NCBI GenBank assembly: GCA_030063045.1
Contig: JAQSEB010000082.1
Location: 3,489,179-3,553,178, forward strand
Source of the DNA: Pratylenchus scribneri
Taxonomy: Eukaryota; Nematoda; Chromadorea; Rhabditida; Pratylenchidae
Length of the DNA: 64,000 nt
Direction: 5' to 3'
Shown: positions 26,525-38,400 of the stretch, piece after piece
Layout of the letters: every line of letters begins with the position of its first letter
How positions within the stretch are numbered: the first letter of the stretch is position 1
The notes under the pieces: generated by a model
The model's input: only the letters and a program-made list of their open reading frames with translations
Databases searched by the model: none
What the model was told of the DNA's origin: nothing
Made by a program: the position numbers and the translations under genes

Positions 26525-28240
26525 ATCATTTGGCTGTTTTTGGCAATTCGGTGAAGGCCATCGAACAATATTTGGCCAAAAAGAATGCCAACGGACAAAT
26601 TGACCAATTGGCAATGAGATACTAGAACAATTTGACCAAAAATGAATGCCATTGAACAACATTTGGTCCGACACCCGCCGAAAATTGTTAAAACAACAAA
26701 AACTGTGAACAAATTGTAAATAATATTAAAATTTTCTTCTTCATTCCAACCAACTTTTCCCCTTCTTTTCGCCCTCAAATTCTTTTCCTATATATTTCCC
26801 CAGTTCCAAAATTATTGTTGAAGAAGCTTTAGGGTCCCATTCCGCCAATGTCCCGCACAGAAAATGCATTTAGTATCCATCCCATTCTCAAAAAATTCTG
26901 TCCAACGGGCAATATATTTTATATTTATTCAATTTTTTCTTTATTTTCTGCCTCATCCCTTTTTATGGCCGATTAGCAATTTTTTCATTTCCAAAAATCC
27001 ACAATCCTCAATTTTTCTTTCCAATTTTCATCCAGGGTCTTTTTCCCCTAAATAAAATGTTGTACAAAAGACAATCAAAAAAATATAAATTAAATAAATT
27101 AATTAATTCCATTTTCTTTCAATCATTGTAAAATATTACAAATTTCCTTTGCAATTTTTGCTTTCATCGAAATTCTCTCTCAATTCACAAAAATGATTCT
27201 CGCAATTTCCTCCGCAATTTATTGTAAATTTCCACATTTTTTTGTATTTATTTTAGTTTAATTCCAACCCTAAAAATATATGTGTTATTTCCCCATCCAT
27301 TTTTTTTCTTTATAATTTTGCTCAAAATTCTCCATATTTAGAGAATTTTTTTTATTTTTTTTTTGACATTGAAAAAATAAAACATTTTTGAATTTTATTT
27401 ACTTTGGATTTTTAACGGTGTTTGGGGATTTTCCTTCCATCTTAGAAACCAGATAAAAATGTACTTTGCCGAGTCGGGGAATTTTGCCCTTTTAAATTTT
27501 GGTGGCCCCAAAATTTTTTGCCGTCGTTGAAATATAAAATATTTGTCACATGGCAATGCGCATTTTCCTTCCAATGAATGAATAAGGTACAAAAATGCCA
27601 TTGGAATTGGATGTGGCTTCTTGGCCAATTGCCCACATTTTTTAATGTTTTTGTTGTTCTTCCAAGCCAATAAATTTTTATGCTTCCTTCCTTCCTTCTT
27701 TACCCTCAACCACCTTCTCCAAATATTAAAAAATTTGCACTGATAAGAAGAGGAAGGTTTTCGGTCCCCGTAAAATTCCAGTGCTTTCTTTGGTCTTCTG
27801 CAACAAAAATTAGAAAGGCGTATAAACGGGGAAAATAGATGAAAGAAAAATATGATGGATTGTTGATAATTTGATAGGGTTTATTAATGGGAAAATTATG
27901 GGAAATCAAATAATTTGTTCTTAAATTTCGTCCAAATTGACTAATTTTGTGTTTGGAATTTTGAAAAAAATATTTTTGAACAAATCTTTGATTGAATTTG
28001 GCCAATTTGCCGGAAATTCATAAGCCAAAATTAGGGAGAAAATCGTCAACAAATTGAGTAATTTTTGCTTTGATTTTTGACCAATAAAAACAATTGTTTC
28101 TGGCCAATTGGCTAAATCTCAAATCCATTGGACTTTGGAACTTATAAAGAAATATTTATAATATTTTTTCATTAAAAATAGAACCAAAACAAAAAGAGTA
28201 AGTCAGTGTCGGAAGCAATAAATAGCCACACAGGAATTTA
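26525..28240. other. Gene-free AT-rich stretch
   Basis: No supported gene. Frames at 26518-26778 (minus), 27395-27709 (minus) and 27706-28005 (minus) show no domain, no consistent splice sites and ordinary AT-driven composition. Confidence 0.45.
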
Positions 28241-28329
28241 GCTCAATGAATTGCTTTTTTTTGGCCTCAATTGAACAAAAAATTAATCAAAGTGAACGAA
28301 AAATCTTTCCGGAAAACATATATCCAACC

Positions 28330-28995
28330 CAGATGAGGATGAAGAAGAAGAAAATGAAGAAGATGATGATGAGGATGAAGAAGAAGAAAATGAAGAAGAT
28401 GATGATGAGGATGAAGAAGAAGAAAATGAAGAAGATGATGATGAGGATGATAACGATAAGGATGATGGAGAAGATGATGATGAGGATGATAACGATAAGG
28501 ATGATGGAGAAGATGATGATGAGGATGATAACGATAAGGATGATGGAGAAGATGGTGGTGAGGATGATAACGATAAGGATGATGGAGAAGATGATGATGA
28601 GGATGATAACGATAAGGATGATGGAGAAGATGATGGTGAGGATGATAACGATAAGGATGATGGAGAAGATGATGATGAGGATGATAACGATAAGGATGAT
28701 GGAGAAGATGATGGTGAGGATGATAACGATAAGGATGATGGAGAAGATGATGATGAGGATGATAACGATAAGGATGATGGAGAAGATGATGATGAGGATG
28801 ATAACGATAAGGATGATGGAGAAGACGATGAAGACGATCGTGTCAGCTTCATCATCATCTTCTTCTTCTTCATCCTCATCATCATCTTCTTCTTCATCCC
28901 CATCTTCATCTTCTTCTTCATCCTCATCATCATCTTCTTCTTCATCCTCATCATCATCTTCTTCTTCATCCTCATCTTCATCTTCTTCTTTTTCT
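28330..28995. repeat. GAN-triplet and 39-bp minisatellite with inverted GAN arm
   Basis: 28330-28435 is (GAT/GAG/GAA)n. 28435-28830 is about ten copies of a 39-bp unit (gatgatgatgaggatgataa, cgataaggatgatggagaa) with GAT/GGT variants. 28845-28995 is the reverse-complement type of the first part (TTC/ATC/CTC triplets). The plus frame reads an acidic 13-residue repeat DDDEDDNDKDDGE then turns into Phe/Ile/Leu runs; the minus frame starts MGKEEGEEKEED and does the mirror image. No frame has a convincing start plus a non-repeat domain, so I treat this as a structured repeat and not a gene. Confidence 0.8.
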
Positions 28996-29131
28996 TCACC
29001 TTCTTCCTTTCCCATGTAGGGGCCAATCTCTCCATAAGTACCCCCGATTCTAACCGGAAAAACACAAATTGTAAATGTTTCTTTTTTTCGCGCGGATGAC
29101 TGCTGGACAATCTTTGGCCCACCTTCTTCAC

Positions 29132-30088
29132 AATAATAATATTACACCATCATTGTTTGGACGCACTTCCACACTCTTCTAAACTCAATTTTGTCGCATC
29201 AAAACAAGAAAAAACTGAAATGACTGGTGTTGGGAGGAGCAACGTGGGGAAATTCACTCGAATAATTTTTTTGATTGATCAATGCGTTTTTTTTTCTTTC
29301 ACCGAACTTTAATTTTTCCCATATTCATTGAATTTGTAAAAATAGAAACAAAAAGTTGATTATTTTTCATATATTTATTTAATATTATTGGATTTTGGAT
29401 ATTTTAATTTTATTTTTTTTATTTGATTTTCCAATTTTAAAATATTTAAAACATCATCATAATTTGGTGATCAAATGACGGAGCCCTCATCATTGAAATT
29501 TACGGGTCATTCATCGCTTCGATTGTGGTACAGTGATGAGAACAAAAAGTGTTGCTAGACAAAATTAATAAAAATTTGGTGATAAAAATTTAGCACCACA
29601 AAAATCATTCATCCATCAGTTGCCTTGTACTTTCATTTATTAACATAATTTATTCAGCTGATTTCCTTGTACAAAAGATCTTTTTTAAGAGGCTCATTTT
29701 GACTGAGAACAAAGCAAATTTCATCATTTTTTTAAAACAATTGGATGGAATTTTAAAAATGGGAGTGGCAGACATTTGTTGCATCATCGAAATTTATCAA
29801 TTTTTTAAGATTTGGCAATGAAATTTGAGCAAAAAAAAAGAAAAATTTGTAAGAATCTAACAACAATGAATATTTAAAAATTATTAATGAATCTAATAAC
29901 ACTAACTAAGGCATCAGCGGATTGGGTAGAAATTTGATTTGGCCAAGTTTTATGAGGAATTCTTGGTTGTTTCATAATGAATAATTTAGAATGTATAAAA
30001 TTAATTTATAATAAAATTTTATTTATACATTTCTAATATTCATAAAAACCTTCAATTTTGTCAAAATTCAATTTTATTCTTTTCGGTA
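29132..30088. other. Gene-free AT-rich stretch
   Basis: Nothing supported. 29021-29040 carries a ggggccaatctctccataag word that resembles the terminal motif of the element at 30089-30337, a possible orphan end. Confidence 0.5.
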
Positions 30089-30337
30089 GGTACTAATGGA
30101 GTTTGGATCCCTTTTTTTCTGTTGGAAAAATTGAATGATCCCCCTCTTATCATCGGGATTAGGGATGTATCAATCAGGGATAAATTACGGATATGATGCG
30201 GTAAAAATCATCTCACGTAACCCTAAACCCTATATCCCTATCCCTATCCCTAACACACATAAAGGGGAGGACCATTCACTTTTTTCCCTTATATTTCCTT
30301 CTTGAGGAAAAAAGGGGACCCAAACTCCATAAGTACC
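30089..30337. mobile_element. Short inverted-repeat element (family E)
   Basis: The left end ggtactaatggagtttggat followed by ccctttttt is matched by the right end, whose reverse complement reads ggtacttatggagtttgggt followed by cccctttttt. The TIR is about 30 bp and the element 249 bp. The centre carries attagggat and its complement plus a short (atccct)n run that resembles, but is not, telomeric repeat. There is no coding capacity. Confidence 0.7.
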
Positions 30338-31057
30338 AATTTTTCTAATATAAATTTTTTTATATTTTTGAATAAGCAAAATGTTGGCCTATCAAACCCA
30401 TTTAAAAACATTCATACGGTTCAGTTTAAGTGGAATGAATTATAAAAACAAAAACTGGTACGTCATAAACCTGGGGGATGCACACAATTTTTCAGGGCAT
30501 TCCCATCAAAAAAAAAGTGCATCCCAATTTTGGACTCAAAATATTTTGGTATGTTTCGACACTTTTTTAAACCAATTTAATGTTTTTGTTCCCAAAGTGT
30601 AAATTTCTTAGGGCCTTAAAAATTAATTATTAATCGTTTGTTTGTTTGTTTCCACAACTTTTGATTTTGTCTGGCCCCCAACAATAAATCCATTCATAAA
30701 TCATTGTTGGCCCAAAGCACAATACTCCGTAATTGACGAATAATAAATTTCACCAAAAATAAAAAGTTAAAATTTTATTTTTGGATTTGAGTCAAAAATG
30801 GATGGGAAAAATGGAACCATTTGGGTCAAAAATAAATATTAAAATAATTTTACAAAGAATTGATGGAAAAATGACGCAGATCTAGAAATCTAGATTAGAT
30901 GATAGGCATTTTTTGTAATTTTCTCACGGGTCAAATGAATCAGTGGAAAAAAGGAAATTATATTTGGCATTTTTGTACTTTGTCTATTTCCACATTTTCC
31001 ACTGACCATTGTCATTTTCATTTTCCACACTGACCAAGTTTTTTCCGAACACATTTA
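30338..31057. other. Gene-free AT-rich stretch
   Basis: No supported gene. The 73-codon plus frame at 30381 has no recognisable features. Confidence 0.5.
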
Positions 31058-31252
31058 CCGTATTTATTCTATTAGTAACCCCGGGGTTACTAATTTTCAG
31101 AGGCCCTCCAAGTGGCAACTTTTCTCAATTTTTTGAAACAAAAAATGTTTATTTCGGCCTAATTTCACCTCTATATTGGTGGTTATTTTTGACATAAATG
31201 TTTCGAAGGGGGGTTACAAATAGAGACGGGGTTACTAATAAAATAAATACGG
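31058..31252. mobile_element. TA-CCGTATT MITE, 195 bp
   Basis: Flanked by TA on both sides (31056-31057, 31253-31254). The left terminus CCGTATTTATTCTATTAGTA runs on into ACCCC; the reverse complement of the right end is CCGTATTTATTTTATTAGTA then ACCCC, so the 25-bp TIR has a single mismatch. TA target duplication is the habit of Tc1/mariner-type elements. A second copy of the interior lies at 34816-35016. Confidence 0.85.
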
Positions 31253-32111
31253 TAGTATATAGTACTTGCAAATTATTTTTTGAATTATTTTTTTCCAAAA
31301 ATTAATTTTTATTATTTTTGAATGTGCACGAGACTCGTTCAGTACGAATTTGTTTATTGAATTTGAAAAAAAATGAAAAATTAAGCCATTTCAAACGGAA
31401 GAATTATTCGCTTTAGTACAAATTTTGTTTTGCTGGCTTTGAATTTAATTAATTTAGGTGTTAGGTAAACAAACCAAAATAGAAAATTATAAAATAATGT
31501 AAATTTAATTTTTTTTCAAATGACAAATTTGACCTATTTTTGAGGAGAAAAAATTCGTTTTGTTTTGTTTTTTTTTGGCTTTTAGAATTTTTTTAATTAG
31601 GGTCCAAGTTTAAAGTTAAAAAATAATATTAATTTAATTTTTGGGAGAAACGAATTTAATATCTTTCCCATTTGAAAGTAATAAAAGTCCAAAAGTGCCA
31701 TTGTTATTTTTTTTATTAATGAAAGTAAATTCAATTTTTTTTCAAATAGTGCAAAATGGCTTGGACCACCCAGCGCCCCCAAGTCTTAGAAGTTCATAAT
31801 TATTATTTATTTACACTCCATTGAAATAAATACTGTTTTTTGAGGGGTTAATGAGGGTTATAAACAAAATGTTTTTCACGTTTTTAATTGTGGCTTATTT
31901 CTTTGAAAATGAAAAAATAAATGGACTGGAAAATGTGGAAACGATGAGTAAAAGGAAGGAAGAGGAAGAAAAAAATGAGGAAATGTTAAAAAAATAATAG
32001 ACGGAAAAATGGACTTTTTAATGAGGAAAAAAATGTTTGTCTGTGCCACATTTACGTAGTAGTAAATCTTTCCAAGAATTTACCTACATTTTTGAAATAT
32101 TATTCATCAGA
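31253..32111. other. Gene-free AT-rich stretch
   Basis: No supported gene or element. The 61-codon minus frame at 31597-31782 has no family features. Confidence 0.45.
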
Positions 32112-32113
32112 TA

Positions 32114-33055
32114 CCGTATTCAGTGGAATTATTTTATTTTTGAATGTTCAAATTTGAAGATGGTACTTAAAATGTTTCCATGAATTCCAACTTTTATAAA
32201 GCCAAAACCATGTTAGAAAATTGTTTCCGGGGATTTTTGTTCATAAATAACTCTGGAGGAATAATTTTTTCCCATTCATTATTTGGAAGAGTTGACCAAT
32301 TAAAGACTTTTAGGGAATTTTAATAATGGCACAGAAAACATGAAAAAAGTGGGAAATTGTAAATTTGAATGGTCTTAATTCCTGTCCAGTGGGGCAGTGG
32401 CCAATTAAATGGATGAGGTAATAGGCATATTAAGAAAAGATTATTTGAAAATTATGTAGATAGAAAATAGAAAATATAAATAAAAATGTGGAATTTTATA
32501 ATTTGTAAATTAGTCATCCATTAATTTTTTAGTCAGAAAATTTAAGAAAATTTAATTTATAATTTCATTTTGTAAAGTTCTGATTTCTAAGTTTATTCTG
32601 ATTTTTAATTTCTTATTTATAATATTTGTTTGGAATTCTGATTTGTAATTGTATTTGTGATTCTAATTCAAATTTTTTAATAGTAAAAAATTTGAAGACT
32701 TAAAAAAATTGAGCGCTTAGAAAAATATTCGGGACTGTACATTTTCATATATGTCTATTTTCCGATATTTTTAATTTAATATCGAAATTTTTTATAAATT
32801 AATTATAAAATTTAGAAATCAACAAAACTATTATTAAAATTAACAAAAATTGTCCCAACTTTCAATTGGTCAAAAATATCCTTCAAAATAGTAAATTGAA
32901 TAAATTATTTCTATTTAGAGTTATTTATGAACCAAAGTCCCAGGAAACAATTTTCTAAAATTATTAATTTTAGAAATATTGAAATTCTTGGAAAAATTTT
33001 TAGTCACTGCTCCAAATTCCAACATCCAAAAATAAAATAATTCCATTGAATACGG
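32114..33055. mobile_element. TA-flanked element with ~140-bp inverted ends, 942 bp
   Basis: TA at 32112-32113 and 33056-33057. The left end CCGTATTCAGTGGAATTATT and about 140 bp following it (to the words gttagaaaattgtttccggg and gttcataaa near 32255) recur as an imperfect reverse complement at 32925-33055. It shares the CCGTATT terminus with the 195-bp element at 31058. The interior (32576-32665) holds a short worn stretch of the window's 19/25-bp satellite. No transposase frame is visible. Confidence 0.75.
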
Positions 33056-33744
33056 TAAAAATTTAATTATTCTATGGACTTAAATTCTTAGAAATATTTT
33101 CAATTTAATTAGATAAAATTACTGCCAAATTGGTAAATTAATTGTAAAAATAATTTATCCACAAATGTCCTTTTCCAAAATGAACCATTTTATTTGCAAA
33201 GTTGCAAAATCAAACCAATTTTTATCCACCCACTCAAAAACCAATTTTTTACCTAAAATTTTGACGATGCAAATTCCCAGAAATTCCTTTTTGCTCTGAC
33301 CAACAAATTGCGCTTCTTCAGTCAAAAATGTGGAGAAGGAGGCGAGAAGAGAGGATTAAGGAAGATGAGGGAAGGAAATTGCTACAAAATTAATTGGGGC
33401 ATTTGGGGCATACGGATTAGAGTGGGGGAGAATTATTAGCATATATTGAACTATTATAATGGAGTGGAAAATTGGATGGGACAAAAAAATTGCCAATTGG
33501 CCAATATTCCAGAGTATATCTTTCATAAAAATTGGAGGGAAACCAAACGGATATCCGGCAGGTTTGTTTGTGCCAAATGGCAACAAAATTAACCACAAAA
33601 ATGGATAAATTATATTTGTTAACATTTTGGAGTTAATTATCGCTAGTCGGCCTTTTGAATAGTATTTTATATTTTTAATCATCTTATTTATGACTAGTCG
33701 AAAGCCGATCTTTTAATTTCTATTATATGGCAAAAATGGATTCA
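33056..33744. other. Gene-free stretch with an unassigned 108-codon minus frame
   Basis: 33356-33682 on the minus strand is open for 108 codons, with a hydrophobic start (MLTNIIYPFLWLILLPFG) followed by a Gly/Pro-rich GYPFGFPP. It has no splice context or family match and AT composition, so I leave it uncalled. 33650-33740 resembles 35120-35210, a diverged duplicate. Confidence 0.4.
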
Positions 33745-33755
33745 ATTTAAATGTA

Positions 33756-34345
33756 AACGTAACAATCGGAAGACTTATTAGATTTAATCTTTCCGAAAAC
33801 TAACCGGAACAATCGGAAGACTTATTAGATTTAATCTTTCCGAAAACTAACCGGAACAATCGGAAGACTTAGATATAATCTTTCCGGAAACTAACCGGAA
33901 CAATCGGAAGACTTAGATTTAATCTTTCCGGAAACTAACCGGAATAACCGGAAGACTTAGATTTAATCTTTCCGGAAACTAACCGGAACAACCGGAAGAC
34001 TTAGATTTAATCTTTCCGGAAACTAACCGGAACAACCGGAAGACTTAGATTTAATCTTTCCTGAAACTAACCGGAACAATCGGAAGACTTAGATTTAATC
34101 TTTCCGGAAACTAACCGGAACAACCGGAAGACTTAGATTTAATCTTTCCGGAAACTAACCGGAACAACCGGAAGACTTAGATTTAATCCTTCCGGAAACT
34201 AACCGGAACAACCGGAAGACTTAGATTTAATCTTTCCGGAAACTAACCGGAACAATCGGAAGACTTAGATTTAATCTTTCCGGAAACTAACCGGAACAAC
34301 CGGAAGACTTAGATTTAATCTTTCCGGAAACTAACTGGAGTTACA
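33756..34345 (+). repeat. 44-bp hairpin-forming minisatellite
   Basis: About 13 tandem units, the first two slightly longer (gacttattagattt), the rest about 44 bp: cggaagacttagatttaatc, tttccggaaactaaccggaa, caac. Each unit can fold, because CCGGAAGA pairs with TCTTTCCGG across cttagattta, and TTTCCGGAAA is itself palindromic. Unit-to-unit identity is high, implying recent expansion. There is no gene in it. Confidence 0.9.
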
Positions 34346-34815
34346 TCTTTTCGGAAATCAACCGAAATCAAAAATCTTAAATCCCTTTTCTCTTTTCGCC
34401 TCTCTGCCCCTAGGGATGTTTGTTTTTAGTAGGTTCATCGTCCATCCACAAATTTGAGGGAAGAAGGAAAAATTGATGGAAATTGGTTCCGGCGTTCTTC
34501 ATGAAATGGACTTTTAGAAAGTACTTGGAAGGAATCCAAAAAAAATAATAAAAATTTTTCAGTATTTTTATAACAATAAAATATTCAAATATGAAAAATG
34601 GTATAATTAATATTTAATATTTATTAAGAAGATCATAATTGTAATTGAAATTCTGATTTGTTTATTTATTCTGGTTTATAATTGTAATTTCTGTATTTTA
34701 TTTAAATGAAAATTTGATTTATTATTTATCCAAAAAATTATGCAAATGGAAATTTTGTGGCAACAACAAAATTATATATTAATTGAATAAATTTAATTTA
34801 AATATTAAACAATTG
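34346..34815. other. Gene-free stretch with a satellite relic
   Basis: No gene. 34632-34710 contains worn copies of the 19/25-bp satellite (aattgtaattgaaattctga, ttctggtttataattg). Confidence 0.5.
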
Positions 34816-35016
34816 AAATTTAAATCCTCTATTAGTAACCTCGGGGTTACTAATTTTCAAAGACCCTCCGAGTGGCAACTTTTTTGAATTTTTTGAAACA
34901 AAAAATGCTTATTTCGGCCTAATTTCACCTCTAAATTGGTTATTGTTGACATGAATTTTTCGAAGGGGGTTACAAATAGAAGGGGGTTACGGGGGTTACT
35001 AATAGAGGATTTACGG
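34816..35016. mobile_element. TA-CCGTA-family MITE, second copy
   Basis: The interior is closely similar to 31058-31252 (tcggggttactaattttcaa, gtggcaacttttttgaattt, tttatttcggcctaatttca-type words). The outer TIR is a different word, taaatcctctattagtaacc on the left and its complement on the right, ending ACGG|TA. The left CCGT is mutated. The co-variation of both outer ends suggests a distinct subfamily. Confidence 0.7.
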
Positions 35017-35438
35017 TAATTCTTCTCTATTTCTGGGGCTTCGCGCTTTCCATCATTTCTTAAATTCTCTTATTCAAGAATATTTATGAATATGGAAATG
35101 TTGTTTAATATTTTGATCGCTTATAATTGTTATTTTGAATAGCATTTTATATAAGGTATTTTTACTCATCTTATTCTTGACTCCCCATCTTTTAATTATA
35201 TGGCATTCAATTTAAAAAGGAAAGATATAAAAATAAAATCAATTTATTTATTCATAAAAAAGTATTTTTAAATTTACATCAAATTAAAAATAATGAAAAA
35301 ATAAAATTGGAAGAAGGCCAACCGGTGATTTGACATAAAAATTACAAAAAAAATATAATAAATCAGCAAATGAAATTTAAAAAATGGGAAATTATTGAAA
35401 TGAGAAAATGGCGCTCATTTTTGACAGTGTTTTGGGGG

Positions 35439-38400
35439 CTAACTTCGACCATGCATTGCCTCATATTCGTCCGGACACGAAAACCAGAGACCAACATTCA
35501 CATCGGCGAGGGCTGCCCGCTGGAGGAATGGCTTTTCCTGGAAATGATGCAAAAATTATAATATTTGAATTAAAATTAGATAATAAATTCAACTTTTTGG
35601 AATTTGTTTGAATTTTTTAAAATTATATTTATCGAAAATTTTATGAGAAAAATATTATTTAAAAAGATTGAAATTTTTAAAAAAATATTTATCAGAAATA
35701 TAAATATTTATTTTAGAGGAAATATTTTTTATTTAAAAAATTAACATTGAAATTGTTCAAAATTTAAGGTCATAAAATTTGGCAATAAGTTAGTGGAATA
35801 AATTCTCGAACCCATACTAAAATAAAAATATTAATTATTGTAAGCTTAAATGCCTCAAAAAATGATTTTTAATTTAAAATTTTGGAAAATTTATTTAATT
35901 TCATTTTTAAATATTAAATTTTAAAATCCTTTTTGAAATAATTTTATTTATTTTCAGATTAAATTTACTAAAAATTTGGCGTTTGGGCCAAATTTAATGG
36001 CCTTAAAAATATTGATTTTTTATTTAATTTGACAATTTTTTATTTTTTTTCTATTTTGAATTAATTTCAATTTATTTTAAAAGTAAATTTGTATTTATTG
36101 AAAAATCGTAAAAAGCAAAAATATTAATACTTTAAAAATTTTGATTTAAAATTTAATGTTTATGTAAAATAATCCAATTAACCCACCAATAAATCCTTGA
36201 ATTTTGGCCTTGCGCCCATATCCTTTTGGAGGCAATCCGCAATGAATTGGCAAAATTCCGGGGAAAATCCATTCAATTGGGGGGCCAGCACCGGCGGCTC
36301 ATCATTTTTGATTTTGAGCATCAGCTCAAATGGCGTACTGTATTTGTAGGGAAAATGCCCGATGGCCAATTCAACAAGGGAAATGCCCAGAGACCTGTAG
36401 AAAAAAAAAATATATTTTTATTGAAAAGATTAAAAATAATTTTTTAAATATAGTATTTTTTATGTAATTCCTAGAATGCTTAAATATCGAAAAATATTTT
36501 CTCTCGGTAATTATTATGAATATTAAAACAATAAATTTGGCCTCTTATGCGGATTATAAAATCCATTTAAATATTAATAAATTGATAGTTATTATCATTA
36601 ATATTTTACTAAAAAATCAAAATCTATTCATTCTATAATAAATTATTGCCTATCCAAATTAACATATTTCCAAGATTTAGGGGAAAAAAATTAGCCGCTC
36701 CTGGTTGGGCTCGAACCAACAACCTTTTGGTTAACAGCCATTCGCAGTCTGGTCTGATCATATTAAATTATTAAGAACATATTTCTATTCATATTAGTAT
36801 AAAGAAACAAAAGTGCGAATGGCCCAAAAAGATAATAAAGCCAAACGCGCTAACCATTGCGCCACAAGAGCTTATCAGTGGCAAAGTTGTGTTAAGCTTA
36901 TCAGAAAATGAATTTTTTGCTTTACTATCAGCACCATTCGGATAATGTTAAAATGAATGGGTTTATACTTCAAATAGATAGGTTTCCTGGGTAGATAATC
37001 TTTTTATGTTATTTTAGAGAGTCGTAAAAGTAAAGCCTAAATTGTCTGGTCAAAATTTAAAAAGTTGAAAAATTTAGATATTTTTGGTACTTAAAATTAT
37101 TACATTTTATGCCCTAAGAATTTGTCTTATTTAATTTTAATTGATTTCAAACTGACCAAACATCGGCGCGCACATCATAGGCCATTTGGCCACCGCTGTC
37201 AAAATTTATGCGTTCCGGTGCCAAATAACCGGTGCAACCCGTTTTTGTGATGGCTAAAAAAATAATAAATTTTGATAAATCAAATTTAAATATTTTTATG
37301 ATATTAAAGATTTTTTATTTTTTTTTGAAATTTTCAAAAAAAATTTTGAAATTTTTAGAAATTTCTGAAATTTTGAAATTTTTAGAAAAATTTTTTCAAA
37401 TTTTCAAAATTTTTTGTAGAATTTTAAAATTTTTTATTTTTCAAAAAACCTTTTGATTCAATCAATTTCCCGGAAATTCCGAAATCACAAAGTTTCACAT
37501 TTCCATACAAATCCAGCAAAATGTTCGATGGTTTCACATCTCGGTGCATTATTTTCTGTAAAATATATTTAATTTTATTAAAATTATAAAATAAATAAAA
37601 TAGAAATAAAATGAAATATTTAATTTGCCGAAAAAAATTCAAAAATTTCTTAGGAACACAGATCTTATTACACTCAATCAATAGATCTCATCAAGACGCA
37701 TTATTATTTGATTATATTTTGGCTTTGAGTTTAACCAATTCTAACTTAGTTTTAAACCATTAAACCAAAATTGGTTTAAACCGTTTAATACCCTTTAATT
37801 GTTGACCAAACCAAAATTGGTTTAAACCGTTTAATACCCTTTAATTGTTGACCAAACCAAAATTGGTTTAAACCGTTTAATACCCTTTAATTGTTGACCA
37901 AACCAAAATTGGTTTAAACCGTTTAATACCCTTTAATTGTTGACCAAACCAAAATTGGTTTAAACCGTTTAATACCCTTTAATTGTTAACCAAACCAAAA
38001 TTGGTTTAAACCGTTTAATACCCTTTAATTGTGACCAAACCAAAATTGGTTTAAACCGTTTAATAACCCTTTAATTCTTGACCAAACCATTCAAATATTA
38101 TATACCATTTAATGCGTTTTGGCCAGCTCTATCCAATTTTGGGTATATGGTTTGTGAATGTTGGACAAACCCTCCTTAAACCATTGGCTTTATTTAGTCT
38201 TTTTTGACAATATTCGGATTAATAAAATTTAATTAAAAACTGGGAAAAACGAACATGCTTCTCCTTCAAATAGTCCAAAGCATGGACAACACTGAGTGTA
38301 ATTTTGCCAATTATTTCTTCGGGAAGGCCGACTTTGTCGGGTGGCCGCGTTTTTTGCCTCTCCGAGAGAAGTTTTTCCAGGCAAGTGGCCATCACCTCCA

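Noticed and set aside
28246..29131. Long open frames on both strands (Met/Arg/Lys, Ser or Ile/Phe runs)
   Set aside because: All are frames of the GAN and 39-bp repeats and change character at the repeat inversion.
30215..30260. Telomere-like CCCTAA/ATCCCT words; similar ggttaggg words near 43140, 44168 and 51655
   Set aside because: Short, irregular and internal to an element or intergenic DNA; nematode telomeres are typically TTAGGC, and no array is present.
33356..33682. 108-codon hydrophobic minus frame
   Set aside because: No family, no splice signals and composition expected of AT-rich DNA; kept as a note only.
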